In this document: one piece after another, positions 8,501 through 16,422 of the stretch
How the letters are laid out: every line of letters begins with the position of its first letter
How positions within the stretch are numbered: position 1 is the first letter of the stretch
Assembly: GCF_007830185.1 (NCBI RefSeq)
Contig: NZ_VLKZ01000003.1
Location: 372,001 to 436,000 of the forward strand
DNA from: Halalkalibacter nanhaiisediminis
GTDB taxonomy: Bacteria > Bacillota > Bacilli > Bacillales > Bacillaceae_D
DNA length: 64,000 bases
Reading direction: 5' to 3'
Program-made: the position numbers and the translations under genes
Notes under the pieces: model-generated
Databases searched by the model: none
Told to the model about the DNA's origin: nothing
The model's input: the letters and a program-made list of their open reading frames with translations, nothing else

Positions 8501-9874
8501 GTGACTTACATAAGTGAATTAAAAAAACTACTTCCTGAAGAACAAATGACGACAAATCAAACGATGCGAGAGCAACATAGTCGAGATGAAAGCTATCACG
8601 AACCAAGTTTGCCAGATGTTGTTGTATTTCCGAAAACGACAGCTGAGGTGAGTAAAGTCGTTGCTTTTGCAAATGAACATCAGATTCCTGTTGTTCCGTT
8701 TGGATTAGGGACTAGTTTAGAAGGCCATATCATTCCGTATCATGGTGGGATTTCACTTGATATGTCACTAATGAACCGAGTGCTTGAGATTAGAGAACGT
8801 GATTTTTTAGTAAAAGTGGAACCAGGGATTACACGAACACAGTTAAATAAAGAATTAAAGAAGTATGGTCTGTTTTTCTCGGTCGATCCTGGAGCTGATG
8901 CTACACTTGGCGGGATGGCGGCGACGAATGCCAGTGGAACAACCTCTGTCAAATACGGAATTATGAGAGATCAAGTGCGTGATTTAGAGGTTGTCCTTGC
9001 AAGTGGGGAGGTGATTCATACTGGTGGCTTGTCCGCTAAATCATCTTCAGGTTATCACTTAAATGGATTAATCGTTGGTTCAGAAGGTACGCTTGGGGTC
9101 ATTACAGAGTTGACCTTAAAAGTATATGGTATTCCAGAATCGATTATGGCAGCGAGAGCGACATTCCCTGATATACAGGCTGCAGTTGATGCAGTGACGG
9201 GAATTTTATCATCAGGTATTTCTATTGCCAGAATTGAATTAGTAGATGATCGGTCTATTCAACAGGTGAATACATACAATCAGTTAAACTATGTTGAAAA
9301 ACCAACCTTATTCTTAGAGTTTCACGGCAATGAGGCAGGATTAGCTCAAGACGTCGAGTTTACGAAGGAAATAGTCAGTGATTTCGGCTGTAATGATATT
9401 CAATTTGAGTTAGATAATAAAGCGCGTGCCGAGTTGTGGGAGGTGCGTCATAACTTAGCTTACGCGTTTATTCATGGCTTCGCAGGTAAAAAACTGATGG
9501 TAACAGATGTGAGCGTTCCCTTGACAGAGCTTGCTGGCGCTATTATTGATGCACGAAAAGCGATTGAAACCGAGAAAATGGATGGTGCAATTGTCGGGCA
9601 TGTTGGTGATGGAAATTATCATGCGCTTCTAATGATCGATATGAAAAATAAAGAGGAAGTCGAGAAGGCGAAAAGAGTCAATGAGCATATTGTCAATTAC
9701 GCCCTAGCACGTGGAGGAACGTGTACAGGAGAGCATGGAGTAGGGGTTGGTAAAGCTATGTATCAGCCTTTAGAGCATGGGGCTGCTTATACGGTTATGC
9801 AATCGATAAAACAAACACTTGATCCTCATCATATATTAAACCCAGGGAAAATTTTTATGAAAAAAGATCAATAA
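8501..9874 (+). CDS. GlcD-family FAD-linked oxidase (D-lactate or glycolate dehydrogenase type)
   Basis: 457 residues from a GTG start with AAAGGGGAAG upstream. The N-terminal half is the FAD-binding PCMH fold (VVFPKTTAEVSKVV; VPFGLGTSLEGH; PGADATLGGMAATNASGTTS). The C-terminal half has the GlcD/LDHD features GHVGDGNYHALLMID and GTCTGEHGVGVGK, and ends in LDPHHILNPGKIF. Such enzymes oxidise D-2-hydroxy acids, passing electrons to the quinone pool. No GlcE or GlcF subunits follow, which favours a single-subunit D-lactate dehydrogenase over a full glycolate oxidase complex. The exact substrate is inferred, not shown. Confidence 0.88.
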   Translation: MTYISELKKLLPEEQMTTNQTMREQHSRDESYHEPSLPDVVVFPKTTAEVSKVVAFANEHQIPVVPFGLGTSLEGHIIPYHGGISLDMSLMNRVLEIRERDFLVKVEPGITRTQLNKELKKYGLFFSVDPGADATLGGMAATNASGTTSVKYGIMRDQVRDLEVVLASGEVIHTGGLSAKSSSGYHLNGLIVGSEGTLGVITELTLKVYGIPESIMAARATFPDIQAAVDAVTGILSSGISIARIELVDDRSIQQVNTYNQLNYVEKPTLFLEFHGNEAGLAQDVEFTKEIVSDFGCNDIQFELDNKARAELWEVRHNLAYAFIHGFAGKKLMVTDVSVPLTELAGAIIDARKAIETEKMDGAIVGHVGDGNYHALLMIDMKNKEEVEKAKRVNEHIVNYALARGGTCTGEHGVGVGKAMYQPLEHGAAYTVMQSIKQTLDPHHILNPGKIFMKKDQ

Positions 9875-9882
9875 AGATAAAA

Positions 9883-9916
9883 AACAAGGAAGCGATTAAT
9901 GCTTCCTTGTTATGGT
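9883..9916. terminator. Shared terminator between glcD-like gene and the minus-strand stress group
   Basis: An 11-bp perfect stem, AACAAGGAAGC / GCTTCCTTGTT, with a 7-nt loop. It lies between convergent genes and overlaps the last codons of the small minus-strand gene at 9896. Confidence 0.6.
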
Positions 9917-10036
9917 CTTTTTAACTTGTTCTTCAGCCAAACGTATGATTTCCTCTTCCGTTGTATAAGTGTCTAAAATAACGTTTGTTTGATAACATTT
10001 ATCTTGAAAGTTTACTTTCACATTTACTTGTACCAT
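9896..10036 (-). CDS. 46-residue protein resembling the BA3454 family of small stress-response proteins
   Basis: A complete short frame of 46 codons (MVQVNVKVNFQDKCYQTNVI at the start, LAEEQVKKT near the end) preceded by a good AGGAG site eight to nine bases upstream of its ATG. The pattern of a short beta-like start, YQTNV and a C-terminal TEEEIIRLAEEQVKK helix matches what I remember of the tiny BA3454-type stress proteins of Bacillus; that family name is from memory and unverified. It is the last gene of a minus-strand group, 45 nt after thioredoxin, so it probably shares the Rrf2-controlled promoter at 10911-10939. Confidence 0.65.
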   Translation of the reverse strand: MVQVNVKVNFQDKCYQTNVILDTYTTEEEIIRLAEEQVKKTITRKH

Positions 10037-10081
10037 ATTCTTTTCTCCTGTCTAACATAGGTTCACAAATGAACCTTGATA

Positions 10082-10396
10082 TTACGTGTGTTTTGAAATT
10101 AATTTTGCTAAAGCTTCTTTTGGTTGGAAGCCAACAACTTGATCCACTACTTTTCCCTCTTTAAAAAGAAGAAGAGTAGGGATACTCATAATCTGAAATG
10201 ATCTTGACGTTTCAGGATTATCATCGACATCAAGCTTAATAATTTTCACTTGATCTCCCATCTCACTATCTAGCTCCTCAAGCACTGGTGCAATCATTTT
10301 ACAAGGTCCGCACCACGGTGCCCAAAAATCTGCTAATACTAATCCTTCACTTGATTCACCTTTAAACGTATTATCTGTTACATGTAAAATAGCCAT
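10082..10396 (-). CDS. trxA: Thioredoxin
   Basis: 104 residues, the standard thioredoxin length, with the active site WCGPC (Cys29, Cys32) after FWAP, the conserved D-V-D-D-N-P strand, and the cis-Pro loop SIPTLLLF. It reduces protein disulfides in the cytoplasm. A perfect AGGAGG ribosome-binding site precedes the ATG. The gene sits between an IDEAL-domain gene and a 46-residue stress gene with gaps under 50 nt, so it is likely an auxiliary thioredoxin of a stress operon rather than the main housekeeping copy. That reading rests on context only. Confidence 0.94.
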   Translation of the reverse strand: MAILHVTDNTFKGESSEGLVLADFWAPWCGPCKMIAPVLEELDSEMGDQVKIIKLDVDDNPETSRSFQIMSIPTLLLFKEGKVVDQVVGFQPKEALAKLISKHT

Positions 10397-10445
10397 TTTT
10401 ATTCCTCCTAAATGTTATTGTTCATACATTCCTATTAGGTAATGA

Positions 10446-10841
10446 TTAGTCATTCTCTTTTGTTTGCCCTAATTGATTGCTGAATTCTGAGTCAGCTGGA
10501 GTTTCTGTATTGTTTTGCTTAGAATCTTGTTGAATTTCGTTTAATTGCTTCGTTAACTCCATGAACCACTCTTTATCTTTAGCAGCTAATGCTACGTCAA
10601 TTAAACTCCGTATTTGTTCTTTATTATTAGGGGTGGAAGTTGGTAACTTCTTAATCTGTTCACGGTACAGTTTTACTTTCTTACCGATTGTTTCGTTATT
10701 ATCACTAACGACGACCTGTACTTCCACTTTTTCTTGAAATGGATTTAAGGTTTCGATGTAACCATGAATTAATTCACCTTGATTCGATTCTGCCTTAATC
10801 CAATCACCAACCGCAAAAATCTCTTTTTGATTTGAAAACAT
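10446..10841 (-). CDS. IDEAL domain-containing protein
   Basis: 131 residues. The N-terminal ~65 residues form a small beta-rich segment (VGDWIKAESNQGELIHGYIE...). The middle carries SLIDVALAAKDKEWFMELTKQL, matching the IDEAL motif pattern found in Bacillus proteins such as YpiB; here it reads IDVAL. The C-terminal tail (QQDSKQNNTETPADSEF) is polar and probably disordered. Molecular function is unknown. It is the first gene of the minus-strand group with trxA and the 46-residue gene. Its promoter at 10911-10939 is overlapped by an Rrf2-type operator. Confidence 0.7.
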   Translation of the reverse strand: MFSNQKEIFAVGDWIKAESNQGELIHGYIETLNPFQEKVEVQVVVSDNNETIGKKVKLYREQIKKLPTSTPNNKEQIRSLIDVALAAKDKEWFMELTKQLNEIQQDSKQNNTETPADSEFSNQLGQTKEND

Positions 10842-10880
10842 GCTATATTCACCATCACTTTCAAAGTGTTATTTATAAAG

Positions 10881-10955
10881 TTACAGTTTAACGAAAAAAA
10901 TTTATTGTTTAGTATATCTTGCATTGTCCTTACTGTAAACAAAAAAGTTACAGTA
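10881..10955 (-). promoter_or_regulatory. Promoter and Rrf2-type operators of the IDEAL-trxA group
   Basis: On the minus strand TTTACA (10934-10939), a 17-nt spacer and TATACT (10911-10916) form a good sigma-A promoter. The -35 lies within the dyad element TTACTGTAA (10930-10938). An inverted copy, GTTACAGTA, sits at 10947-10955, and a third GTTACAG-like half site lies near 10880-10887. The same palindrome covers the promoter of the adjacent Rrf2 gene. Confidence 0.65.
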
Positions 10956-10982
10956 GCGATATAAAGAAAAATTAAATCAATA

Positions 10983-11411
10983 TCAACGACATTGTTTAAT
11001 TTTCTCTAAGACTGAGCTAATGGTCATTTGATTTAAATAGTTTTCAAGATGGATTTCAGCATCATCAAAAATCTCATCCATGACAACCTGAGTATTAGAA
11101 GATATTTGACACTCTCGCTCTGGATCGCCTGTACACCAGTTTGGTTTAAGCTTTCCTTGTGAGACAGGGCGATAAATTTGAGCTAGTGTCACTTCATCTG
11201 GGTTAGCGCTAAGAATATATCCGCCTCCAATCCCTTCTTTTGTTGAAACTAAACCACTTTTACGCAAGCAGCTCATGATCTTACGGATTCTTGCAGGATT
11301 AGTGCAAACATTATGTGCAATTTCTTCACTGCTAGCCATCCGATCAGGTAAATAAGCTAAGAAGACTAAGCTGTGTACGGCTATAGTAAAATCACTAGTC
11401 ACTTGATCCAT
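10983..11411 (-). CDS. Rrf2 family transcriptional regulator (YwnA/SaiR-like)
   Basis: 142 residues from the ATG at 11411, which has AAGGGAAAGGAA just upstream; the open frame extends further but without a better site. The N-terminal winged helix (AVHSLVFLAYL...SSEEIAHNVCTNPARIRKIMSCLRKSGLV, wing GIGGGYIL) is the Rrf2 fold. It lacks the three-cysteine iron-sulfur pattern of IscR/NsrR. Its cysteines are at VCTN, SCLR, a CTGDPEREC pair and the C-terminal QCR, suggesting a thiol sensor rather than an Fe-S protein. The adjacent thioredoxin fits a redox role, but that is inference. A palindrome in its own promoter suggests autoregulation. Confidence 0.85.
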   Translation of the reverse strand: MDQVTSDFTIAVHSLVFLAYLPDRMASSEEIAHNVCTNPARIRKIMSCLRKSGLVSTKEGIGGGYILSANPDEVTLAQIYRPVSQGKLKPNWCTGDPERECQISSNTQVVMDEIFDDAEIHLENYLNQMTISSVLEKIKQCR

Positions 11412-11429
11412 TTCCTTTCCCTTTGCTTG

Positions 11430-11468
11430 GATTACTGTAATCATAAAATATACAGTTAGAAAAGTCAA
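11430..11468 (-). promoter_or_regulatory. Autoregulated promoter of the Rrf2 gene
   Basis: Minus-strand TTGACT (11463-11468), a 17-nt spacer and TATGAT (11440-11445). The perfect palindrome GATTACTGTAATC (11430-11442) overlaps the end of the -10 and the expected start of transcription. A second ACTGTA half site lies in the spacer near 11451-11456. Confidence 0.65.
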
Positions 11469-11607
11469 AGGGAATGCTTGGGCGATAATTTTGCTGATTT
11501 GTTTAATTTAGAGCTCTAGAATACATTCATTCCTTCTATATTATTCTATTACCTGATTGAACTGAATTGAAACTTATATATGTCTCAACTTTTGATAAAA
11601 CATTTTA

Positions 11608-11636
11608 TTGACATAACGTTTAAAACTATATAGGAT
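11608..11636 (+). promoter_or_regulatory. Sigma-A promoter of the MFS gene
   Basis: TTGACA (11608-11613), a 17-nt spacer and TAGGAT (11631-11636), about 75 nt upstream of the GTG start at 11710. Confidence 0.6.
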
Positions 11637-11709
11637 ACTTAAGTGGCAATTTGTTCCCATGTTAACTTTTTGAAAATGAAATAGTACGTGAAGAAAGAAG
11701 GAATGCACG

Positions 11710-12891
11710 GTGTCACCAGAACAACGAAAGAAAATGATCATCTTAATGATTAATATGTTTATCGCGATCGGTAGCTTTGGAATTATTATACCCATTCTAC
11801 CTGCATATCTTGAGTCAATTGGAGAAGGAGGGACAGCAGCAGGTCTAATGATTGCGATTTTCGCAGGTGCTCAGTTTCTGATGTCTCCAGTTGCTGGCAA
11901 GTGGGCTGATCAGTACGGACGACGGAAGATGATAATTGCAGGACTTGCTGGATTAACGTTATCTGCGTTTGTCTTTTACTTTTCAGGTTCGGTTTGGGTT
12001 TTGTATTTTTCACGTATTATTGGTGGAATTGGTGCGGCGCTTCTGATTCCTGCTATTTTTGCATATGTTGCGGACATTACGTCTGAGGAGCAGCGTGCAA
12101 GAGGGAATAGTCTAATTTCAGCAGCCTTGTCTCTTGGAATTGTAATTGGTCCTGGTATTGGTGGATTTTTGGCTGACTTTGGATTAAAAGCTCCCCTTCT
12201 TGTCTCGGCATTAGTATCGCTCGTAGCGGTGTTCTTTTCGGTCATTGTCCTAAAGGAAAGTGGAGAAGCTGGAAACTTAATGCCTGATTCAAAACCAGAT
12301 CCAATGGCAAAAATGATTGTTGAATCGGTTAAAAAACCTTACTTTATTCCACTCGTGATCACGCTTATTATGAGTTTTGGTTTAATGGCGTATGAATCCG
12401 TGCTCGGTCTTTTTGTCGATAATCAATTTGGCGCAACACCACAGGAAATTGCAGTCATGATTACGGCAACAGGGATCATTAGTGTGATTGCGCAGCTATT
12501 TATCGTTGATCGAATTGTAGCTCGTTACGGAGAAGGTACTGTTCTTAGCATCTTTCTAGGAGTTGCAACGGTTGGATTTTTACTAACATTTTTCGCTTCC
12601 AGCTACATTTTGTTTTTCATCGTCACACTGATCATCTTCCTGGCAACATCAATTTTGAGACCAGTCCTTACAACGATGGTTTCTAAATTGGCTGGCAATG
12701 AGCAAGGATTTGCGATGGGAATGAACAATGCATACATGAGTATTGGTAATATACTTGGGCCTTTGCTTGCTGGCGTTTTGTATGATGTTGATATTACGTA
12801 TCCATTTATTCTAGGAATGGTTGTATTAGCTATTACGACGATTGCTTCGGTAAGTTGGCAGAGGAAACGTGCTGCTGTTAGGGAAGGTTGA
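11710..12891 (+). CDS. MFS multidrug efflux transporter (Bmr/NorA/TetA type)
   Basis: 393 residues and 12 predicted transmembrane helices. The start is a GTG with AGAAGGAA upstream. MFS motif A (GKWADQYGRRKMI) follows TM2, and drug:H+ antiporter motif C (GIVIGPGIGGFLAD) is in TM5, which marks an exporter. The length and motifs match the Bmr, Blt and NorA family of proton-coupled multidrug pumps. It has its own sigma-A promoter and a terminator, so it is monocistronic. The natural substrate is unknown. Confidence 0.9.
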   Translation: MSPEQRKKMIILMINMFIAIGSFGIIIPILPAYLESIGEGGTAAGLMIAIFAGAQFLMSPVAGKWADQYGRRKMIIAGLAGLTLSAFVFYFSGSVWVLYFSRIIGGIGAALLIPAIFAYVADITSEEQRARGNSLISAALSLGIVIGPGIGGFLADFGLKAPLLVSALVSLVAVFFSVIVLKESGEAGNLMPDSKPDPMAKMIVESVKKPYFIPLVITLIMSFGLMAYESVLGLFVDNQFGATPQEIAVMITATGIISVIAQLFIVDRIVARYGEGTVLSIFLGVATVGFLLTFFASSYILFFIVTLIIFLATSILRPVLTTMVSKLAGNEQGFAMGMNNAYMSIGNILGPLLAGVLYDVDITYPFILGMVVLAITTIASVSWQRKRAAVREG

Positions 12892-12945
12892 TTTTAAATT
12901 GGAAGATAGTCCTGTTTAATAGTGTTTTTATATATTAATACAGCG

Positions 12946-12985
12946 CACCACCTTTGTTCAATTAACGAACGAGGTGGTGTTTTTA
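12946..12985 (+). terminator. Terminator of the MFS gene
   Basis: Stem CACCACCT-TTGTTC / GAAC-GAGGTGGTG followed by TTTTTAT. Confidence 0.78.
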
Positions 12986-13019
12986 TCATACATAAAAAAA
13001 CAAAATAACAAAAATAAGA

Positions 13020-13056
13020 TTTTAAAACTCGCATTGAATAATCAGTTTATTATAAA
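13020..13056 (+). promoter_or_regulatory. Candidate activator box plus -10 upstream of the aryl-alcohol dehydrogenase
   Basis: TTTTAAAACTCGC (13020-13032) is followed 18 nt later by TATAAA (13051-13056). No good -35 is present at the right distance (CTCGCA), as expected for activator-dependent promoters. The same 12-mer TTTAAAACTCGC recurs at 19885-19896 upstream of benE, with TATAAA 19 nt downstream. Confidence 0.5.
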
Positions 13057-13082
13057 TAGTAAGTCAACAAGATTCACTAATT

Positions 13083-13096
13083 TGAAAGCGTTATCA
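13083..13096 (+). promoter_or_regulatory. Catabolite-responsive element (cre) for CcpA
   Basis: TGAAAGCGTTATCA matches the cre consensus TGWAANCGNTNWCA at all positions. It lies between the putative -10 and the ribosome-binding site of the alcohol dehydrogenase, so CcpA bound here would block transcription when preferred sugars are present. Confidence 0.8.
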
Positions 13097-13111
13097 TTTA
13101 GGGGGGATTAA

Positions 13112-14209
13112 ATGTTAACAAAGGCTGCTGTTACGAATGGAAAAGGTGATCCGTTTAAAATTGAATCATTGAAAGTGGATGAACCAAAGGCTGGGGAAGT
13201 TCTTGTTCGTATCGTAGGAGTAGGGATTTGTCACACTGATTTGATCGTACGTGATCAATATTATCCTGTTCCACTCCCAGCCGTTCTTGGGCATGAGGGA
13301 TCAGGTGTTGTTGAAAAAATTGGGGATGGTGTAACGAGTGTCGTACCAGGTGACCATGTTGTCCTTTCCTTTGCATCTTGTGGAACTTGTAAGAGCTGCA
13401 TGACAGGCAGACCGTATGCTTGTCAAACTTTTTATGAGTTGAACTTTACAGGAACGATGCAGGATGGATCATGCAGAATTCATAAGGAAGATGGGACTGA
13501 TGTTTCCAATTTCTTTGGGCAAGCAAGTTTTTCAGAATATGCTGTTGTTTCTGAACGAAATGTCGTTAATGTGCCTAAAGATGTACCGCTCGAATTATTA
13601 GGGCCTCTTGGATGCGGGATTCAAACAGGTAGTGGAGCCGTTTTGAATAAGCTTAAGCCAGAAATTGGATCAAGTATTGTCATATTTGGTTCGGGATCAG
13701 TTGGGTTAAGCGCGATTATGGCAGCAAAAGTCGCTAGTTGTGGGACGATTATTGCAGTGGATGTTCAAGAAAGTAGACTTGAGTTTGCGAAAGAATTAGG
13801 GGCTACTCATACGATTAACCCTAAGAATGTCAATGTTGTTGAGGAAATTCAAACAATTACAGGAGGTGGGGCCGATTACACAATCGAAACGACCAGTCGA
13901 CCAGAGGTTTTACGTCAAGCCGTTGATAGTCTTGCCACGCTTGGTACAACAGTCATTATTGGTGCGCCTGCATTAGGGACGGAAGTGAGTCTTGATGTAA
14001 ATACCATTTTATTTGAAAAGAAAGTGACGGGGTTATTGTTAGGTTCTAGTATTCCACAAATTTTCATCCCACAACTAATTGGGTTGTACAAAGAAGGGAA
14101 ATTTCCTTTTGATAAGCTAGTAAAATATTATACTCTTGATCAAATTAATCAAGCGGCAGATGATTCAGAGTCAGGTGTCACGATTAAACCAATTCTTAAA
14201 ATTAGTTAG
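13112..14209 (+). CDS. Zinc-dependent aryl-alcohol (benzyl alcohol type) dehydrogenase
   Basis: 365 residues, AGGGGGGAT ribosome-binding site. Catalytic-zinc ligands lie in GICHTDLI and GHEGSGVVEKIG, and in GPLGCG. Structural-zinc cysteines are in CGTCKSCMTGRPYAC. The NAD site is IVIFGSGSVGLSAIM. The segment SNFFGQASFSEYAVV and overall length fit the benzyl-alcohol dehydrogenase branch of the MDR family, which oxidises aromatic alcohols to aldehydes. It is the first gene of a cre-controlled unit with an aldehyde dehydrogenase 21 nt downstream, so the two likely convert alcohol to acid. A paralogue with an internal deletion lies at 54497. Confidence 0.88.
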   Translation: MLTKAAVTNGKGDPFKIESLKVDEPKAGEVLVRIVGVGICHTDLIVRDQYYPVPLPAVLGHEGSGVVEKIGDGVTSVVPGDHVVLSFASCGTCKSCMTGRPYACQTFYELNFTGTMQDGSCRIHKEDGTDVSNFFGQASFSEYAVVSERNVVNVPKDVPLELLGPLGCGIQTGSGAVLNKLKPEIGSSIVIFGSGSVGLSAIMAAKVASCGTIIAVDVQESRLEFAKELGATHTINPKNVNVVEEIQTITGGGADYTIETTSRPEVLRQAVDSLATLGTTVIIGAPALGTEVSLDVNTILFEKKVTGLLLGSSIPQIFIPQLIGLYKEGKFPFDKLVKYYTLDQINQAADDSESGVTIKPILKIS

Positions 14210-14230
14210 TAATTGAAAGGGAGTGGGAGT

Positions 14231-15706
14231 ATGGCTAAAGTATCAACAGTTAAATATCCTCAGTGGAGTAAGCTTCCTATCGGCGGTGTTTGGAAAGAAG
14301 GTTCAAGTACACAATATGAAACGGTAAAAAATCCATACAATGAGGAAGTTCTCGCTGAAATCAAATTAGCAAATAAGTCGGATATTGATGAAGCATATAA
14401 CAAGGCGAAAGAAGCTCAAGCAAAATGGGCGAAAGTGTCAGCTTATGAAAAAGCTTCGCTGTTAGAGAAGGTGGCTGAGCTTATCGAAGAACGACGCCAA
14501 GAAATTGTGACGATGTTAGTCGAGGAAAGTGGAAGCTCAATCGTAAAAGCAAATGTTGAGGTAGACGCTTCCATTGGAGACACGAAAGAAGCTGCGAAAT
14601 ATCCATTTAAAATGGAGGGCACGATTCACTCTTCGCTTATCCCTGGAAAGGAAAATAGAGTATATCGCAATCCAATTGGCGTGATTGGAGCGATTACTCC
14701 TTGGAACTGGCCGTTTTATTTAACGATTCGTGTTGTCGCACCTGCGATTGCAACTGGTAATAGTATTGTGTTAAAGGCAGACTCTCAAACACCAATAACA
14801 GGTGGATTGATGATTGCTAAAATTTTTGAAGATGCTGGTTTACCACAAGGATTGATCAATGTCATTGTTGCTGACGTAAGTGAGATTGGTGATTCGATGG
14901 TTGATCACCCTATTCCGCGCGTGATTTCATTTACGGGGTCAACAGCTGCAGGTAAACGAATTGGTGCTGTTGCTGGGCAGAATTTGAAAAAAGTAGCACT
15001 CGAACTTGGTGGCAATAATGTCATGATTGTGCTTGATGATGCGGATGTCGATCAAGCGGTCTCGGCAGCTGCCTTCGGAAAATTCTTCCACCAAGGTCAA
15101 ATATGTCTGTCTGCCAATCGTATTATGGTTGACCGTAAAATCTATCCAGCATTCGTTGAGAAGTTTAAAGAAGTCACTTCAACCATTAAGGTTGGAAACC
15201 CAGCAGAAGATGGGAATATTATCGGCCCATTGATTAATGAAAAGCAAGTTGACCGAATCGTGAAATTTGTGGAGCAAAGTGTAAGTGAGGGTGCAACGGT
15301 TGAAATTGAAGGAAAAGTAGAAGGGAAATTGATGAGCCCATTTGTTCTCTCAAATGTGACAAATGATATGGCGGTAGCTCAAAATGAGTTATTTGGTCCT
15401 GTCGCTGCGATTATGCCAATTGATGGTGAGGAAGAGGCAATCAGGATTGCGAATGCAAGTAATTTTGGTTTAAGTGGTTCAGTCTTTTCAGGGTCGCTCG
15501 AGAGAGGTATCAAAGTGGCTCATGAAATTGAAACAGGAATGATTCATGTCAATGACCAAACGGTAAATGTTGAACCTAACATGCCATTTGGCGGTGAAAA
15601 ACTCTCTGGAATTGGTAGATATTGCGGCGAAGAAGCACTTGAAGAATTCACAACAGTTAAGTGGATGTCAGTTCAAAATGATCCACGTCAGTATCCATTC
15701 TCATAA
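14231..15706 (+). CDS. NAD(P)-dependent aldehyde dehydrogenase (benzaldehyde dehydrogenase-like)
   Basis: 491 residues from the ATG at 14231, which has GGGAGTGGGAG upstream; a longer frame from a TTG at 14213 is less likely. ALDH motifs are intact: GAITPWNWPFYLTIR cofactor loop, FTGSTAAGKRI, catalytic Glu in VALELGGNN, and catalytic Cys in HQGQICLSANR. The substrate side chains are not resolvable by eye. Coupling to the aryl-alcohol dehydrogenase 21 nt upstream suggests oxidation of the resulting aromatic aldehyde to its carboxylate. The transcript ends at a terminator 16 nt downstream. Confidence 0.9.
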   Translation: MAKVSTVKYPQWSKLPIGGVWKEGSSTQYETVKNPYNEEVLAEIKLANKSDIDEAYNKAKEAQAKWAKVSAYEKASLLEKVAELIEERRQEIVTMLVEESGSSIVKANVEVDASIGDTKEAAKYPFKMEGTIHSSLIPGKENRVYRNPIGVIGAITPWNWPFYLTIRVVAPAIATGNSIVLKADSQTPITGGLMIAKIFEDAGLPQGLINVIVADVSEIGDSMVDHPIPRVISFTGSTAAGKRIGAVAGQNLKKVALELGGNNVMIVLDDADVDQAVSAAAFGKFFHQGQICLSANRIMVDRKIYPAFVEKFKEVTSTIKVGNPAEDGNIIGPLINEKQVDRIVKFVEQSVSEGATVEIEGKVEGKLMSPFVLSNVTNDMAVAQNELFGPVAAIMPIDGEEEAIRIANASNFGLSGSVFSGSLERGIKVAHEIETGMIHVNDQTVNVEPNMPFGGEKLSGIGRYCGEEALEEFTTVKWMSVQNDPRQYPFS

Positions 15707-15721
15707 TAGATGAATAACAAA

Positions 15722-15752
15722 GGGGCCTACATTGACTGGCCCCATTTCTTTT
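15722..15752 (+). terminator. Terminator after the alcohol/aldehyde dehydrogenase pair
   Basis: GGGGCC / GGCCCC stem with a 10-nt loop and ATTTCTTTTATT tail. It separates the first transcription unit from the coxG-like unit. Confidence 0.72.
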
Positions 15753-15832
15753 ATTCATGCCAGGGCATTTACATAATCAAGGGTCACAATCGTTTGAGAA
15801 CGAAAGAAATATTTTGAAATGTTTAAATATAA

Positions 15833-15877
15833 TTTTAAAACTATTGCGCTTGATTATTGCTAAAATTAAATTATGAT
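15833..15877 (+). promoter_or_regulatory. Candidate promoter of the coxG-ligase-crotonase unit
   Basis: TTGATT (15850-15855), a 16-nt spacer and TATGAT (15872-15877). TTTTAAAACT (15833-15842) just upstream resembles the first part of the boxes at 13020 and 19885, with GCGC following after ATT. Confidence 0.4.
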
Positions 15878-15934
15878 AAATCAAAATTTTCAAACTTACT
15901 TTATAGTAAATTTTATTGATAGGAGGGTTTGCAG

Positions 15935-16390
15935 GTGGATGGAAATGGAAGCTTGAAATTAGATGCTAATAAGGAAAAGTCATGGAATGTGCTTTTAGAT
16001 CCAGATGTTTTAGAAAGATGTATCATGGGTTGTGAGAAACTGGAGCTTGTTGATGAAAATACGTACCACGCTGATCTTTCAGTTGGCATTGCAGCTGTAA
16101 AAGGACAGTATACTTCCATTATCAAAATTACGAATGTCGAAAAGCCTGAACGTTACACCTTGATTGTCAAAGGTGAGGGTGGACCAGGCAATGTAGAGGC
16201 TACGGCAAACATTGAATTAACAGAGCAAGATGAGCAGACGACCGTTCTTAGCTATTCGTATGAAGCTGAAGTCGGTGGTAAAGTCGCCATGGTCGGTCAA
16301 CGAATGCTTGGTGGGGTAGCTAAATTAATTATTAAAGATTTTTTCAAGAAATTCGCTAAAGAATTGGATAAATCTGAAGCACATCGTTAA
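15935..16390 (+). CDS. SRPBCC/CoxG family protein
   Basis: 151 residues starting at GTG 15935, spaced seven bases from a strong AGGAGGG; an alternative TTG at 15929 sits too close. The protein opens with DGNGSLKLDANKEKSWNVLLDPDVLERCI and has the CoxG-like pattern DPDVL..CI.GCE.LE, followed by a single START/SRPBCC fold. CoxG-type proteins accompany molybdenum hydroxylases such as carbon monoxide dehydrogenase, where they are implicated in recruiting or assembling the enzyme at the membrane. Three molybdenum-hydroxylase subunits lie 7 kb downstream. This gene instead leads the ligase-crotonase unit, which ties the two parts of the cluster together. Confidence 0.82.
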   Translation: MDGNGSLKLDANKEKSWNVLLDPDVLERCIMGCEKLELVDENTYHADLSVGIAAVKGQYTSIIKITNVEKPERYTLIVKGEGGPGNVEATANIELTEQDEQTTVLSYSYEAEVGGKVAMVGQRMLGGVAKLIIKDFFKKFAKELDKSEAHR

Positions 16391-16422
16391 TGGATGACTA
16401 ACGTATAGAAAGGAGTGAGGAA

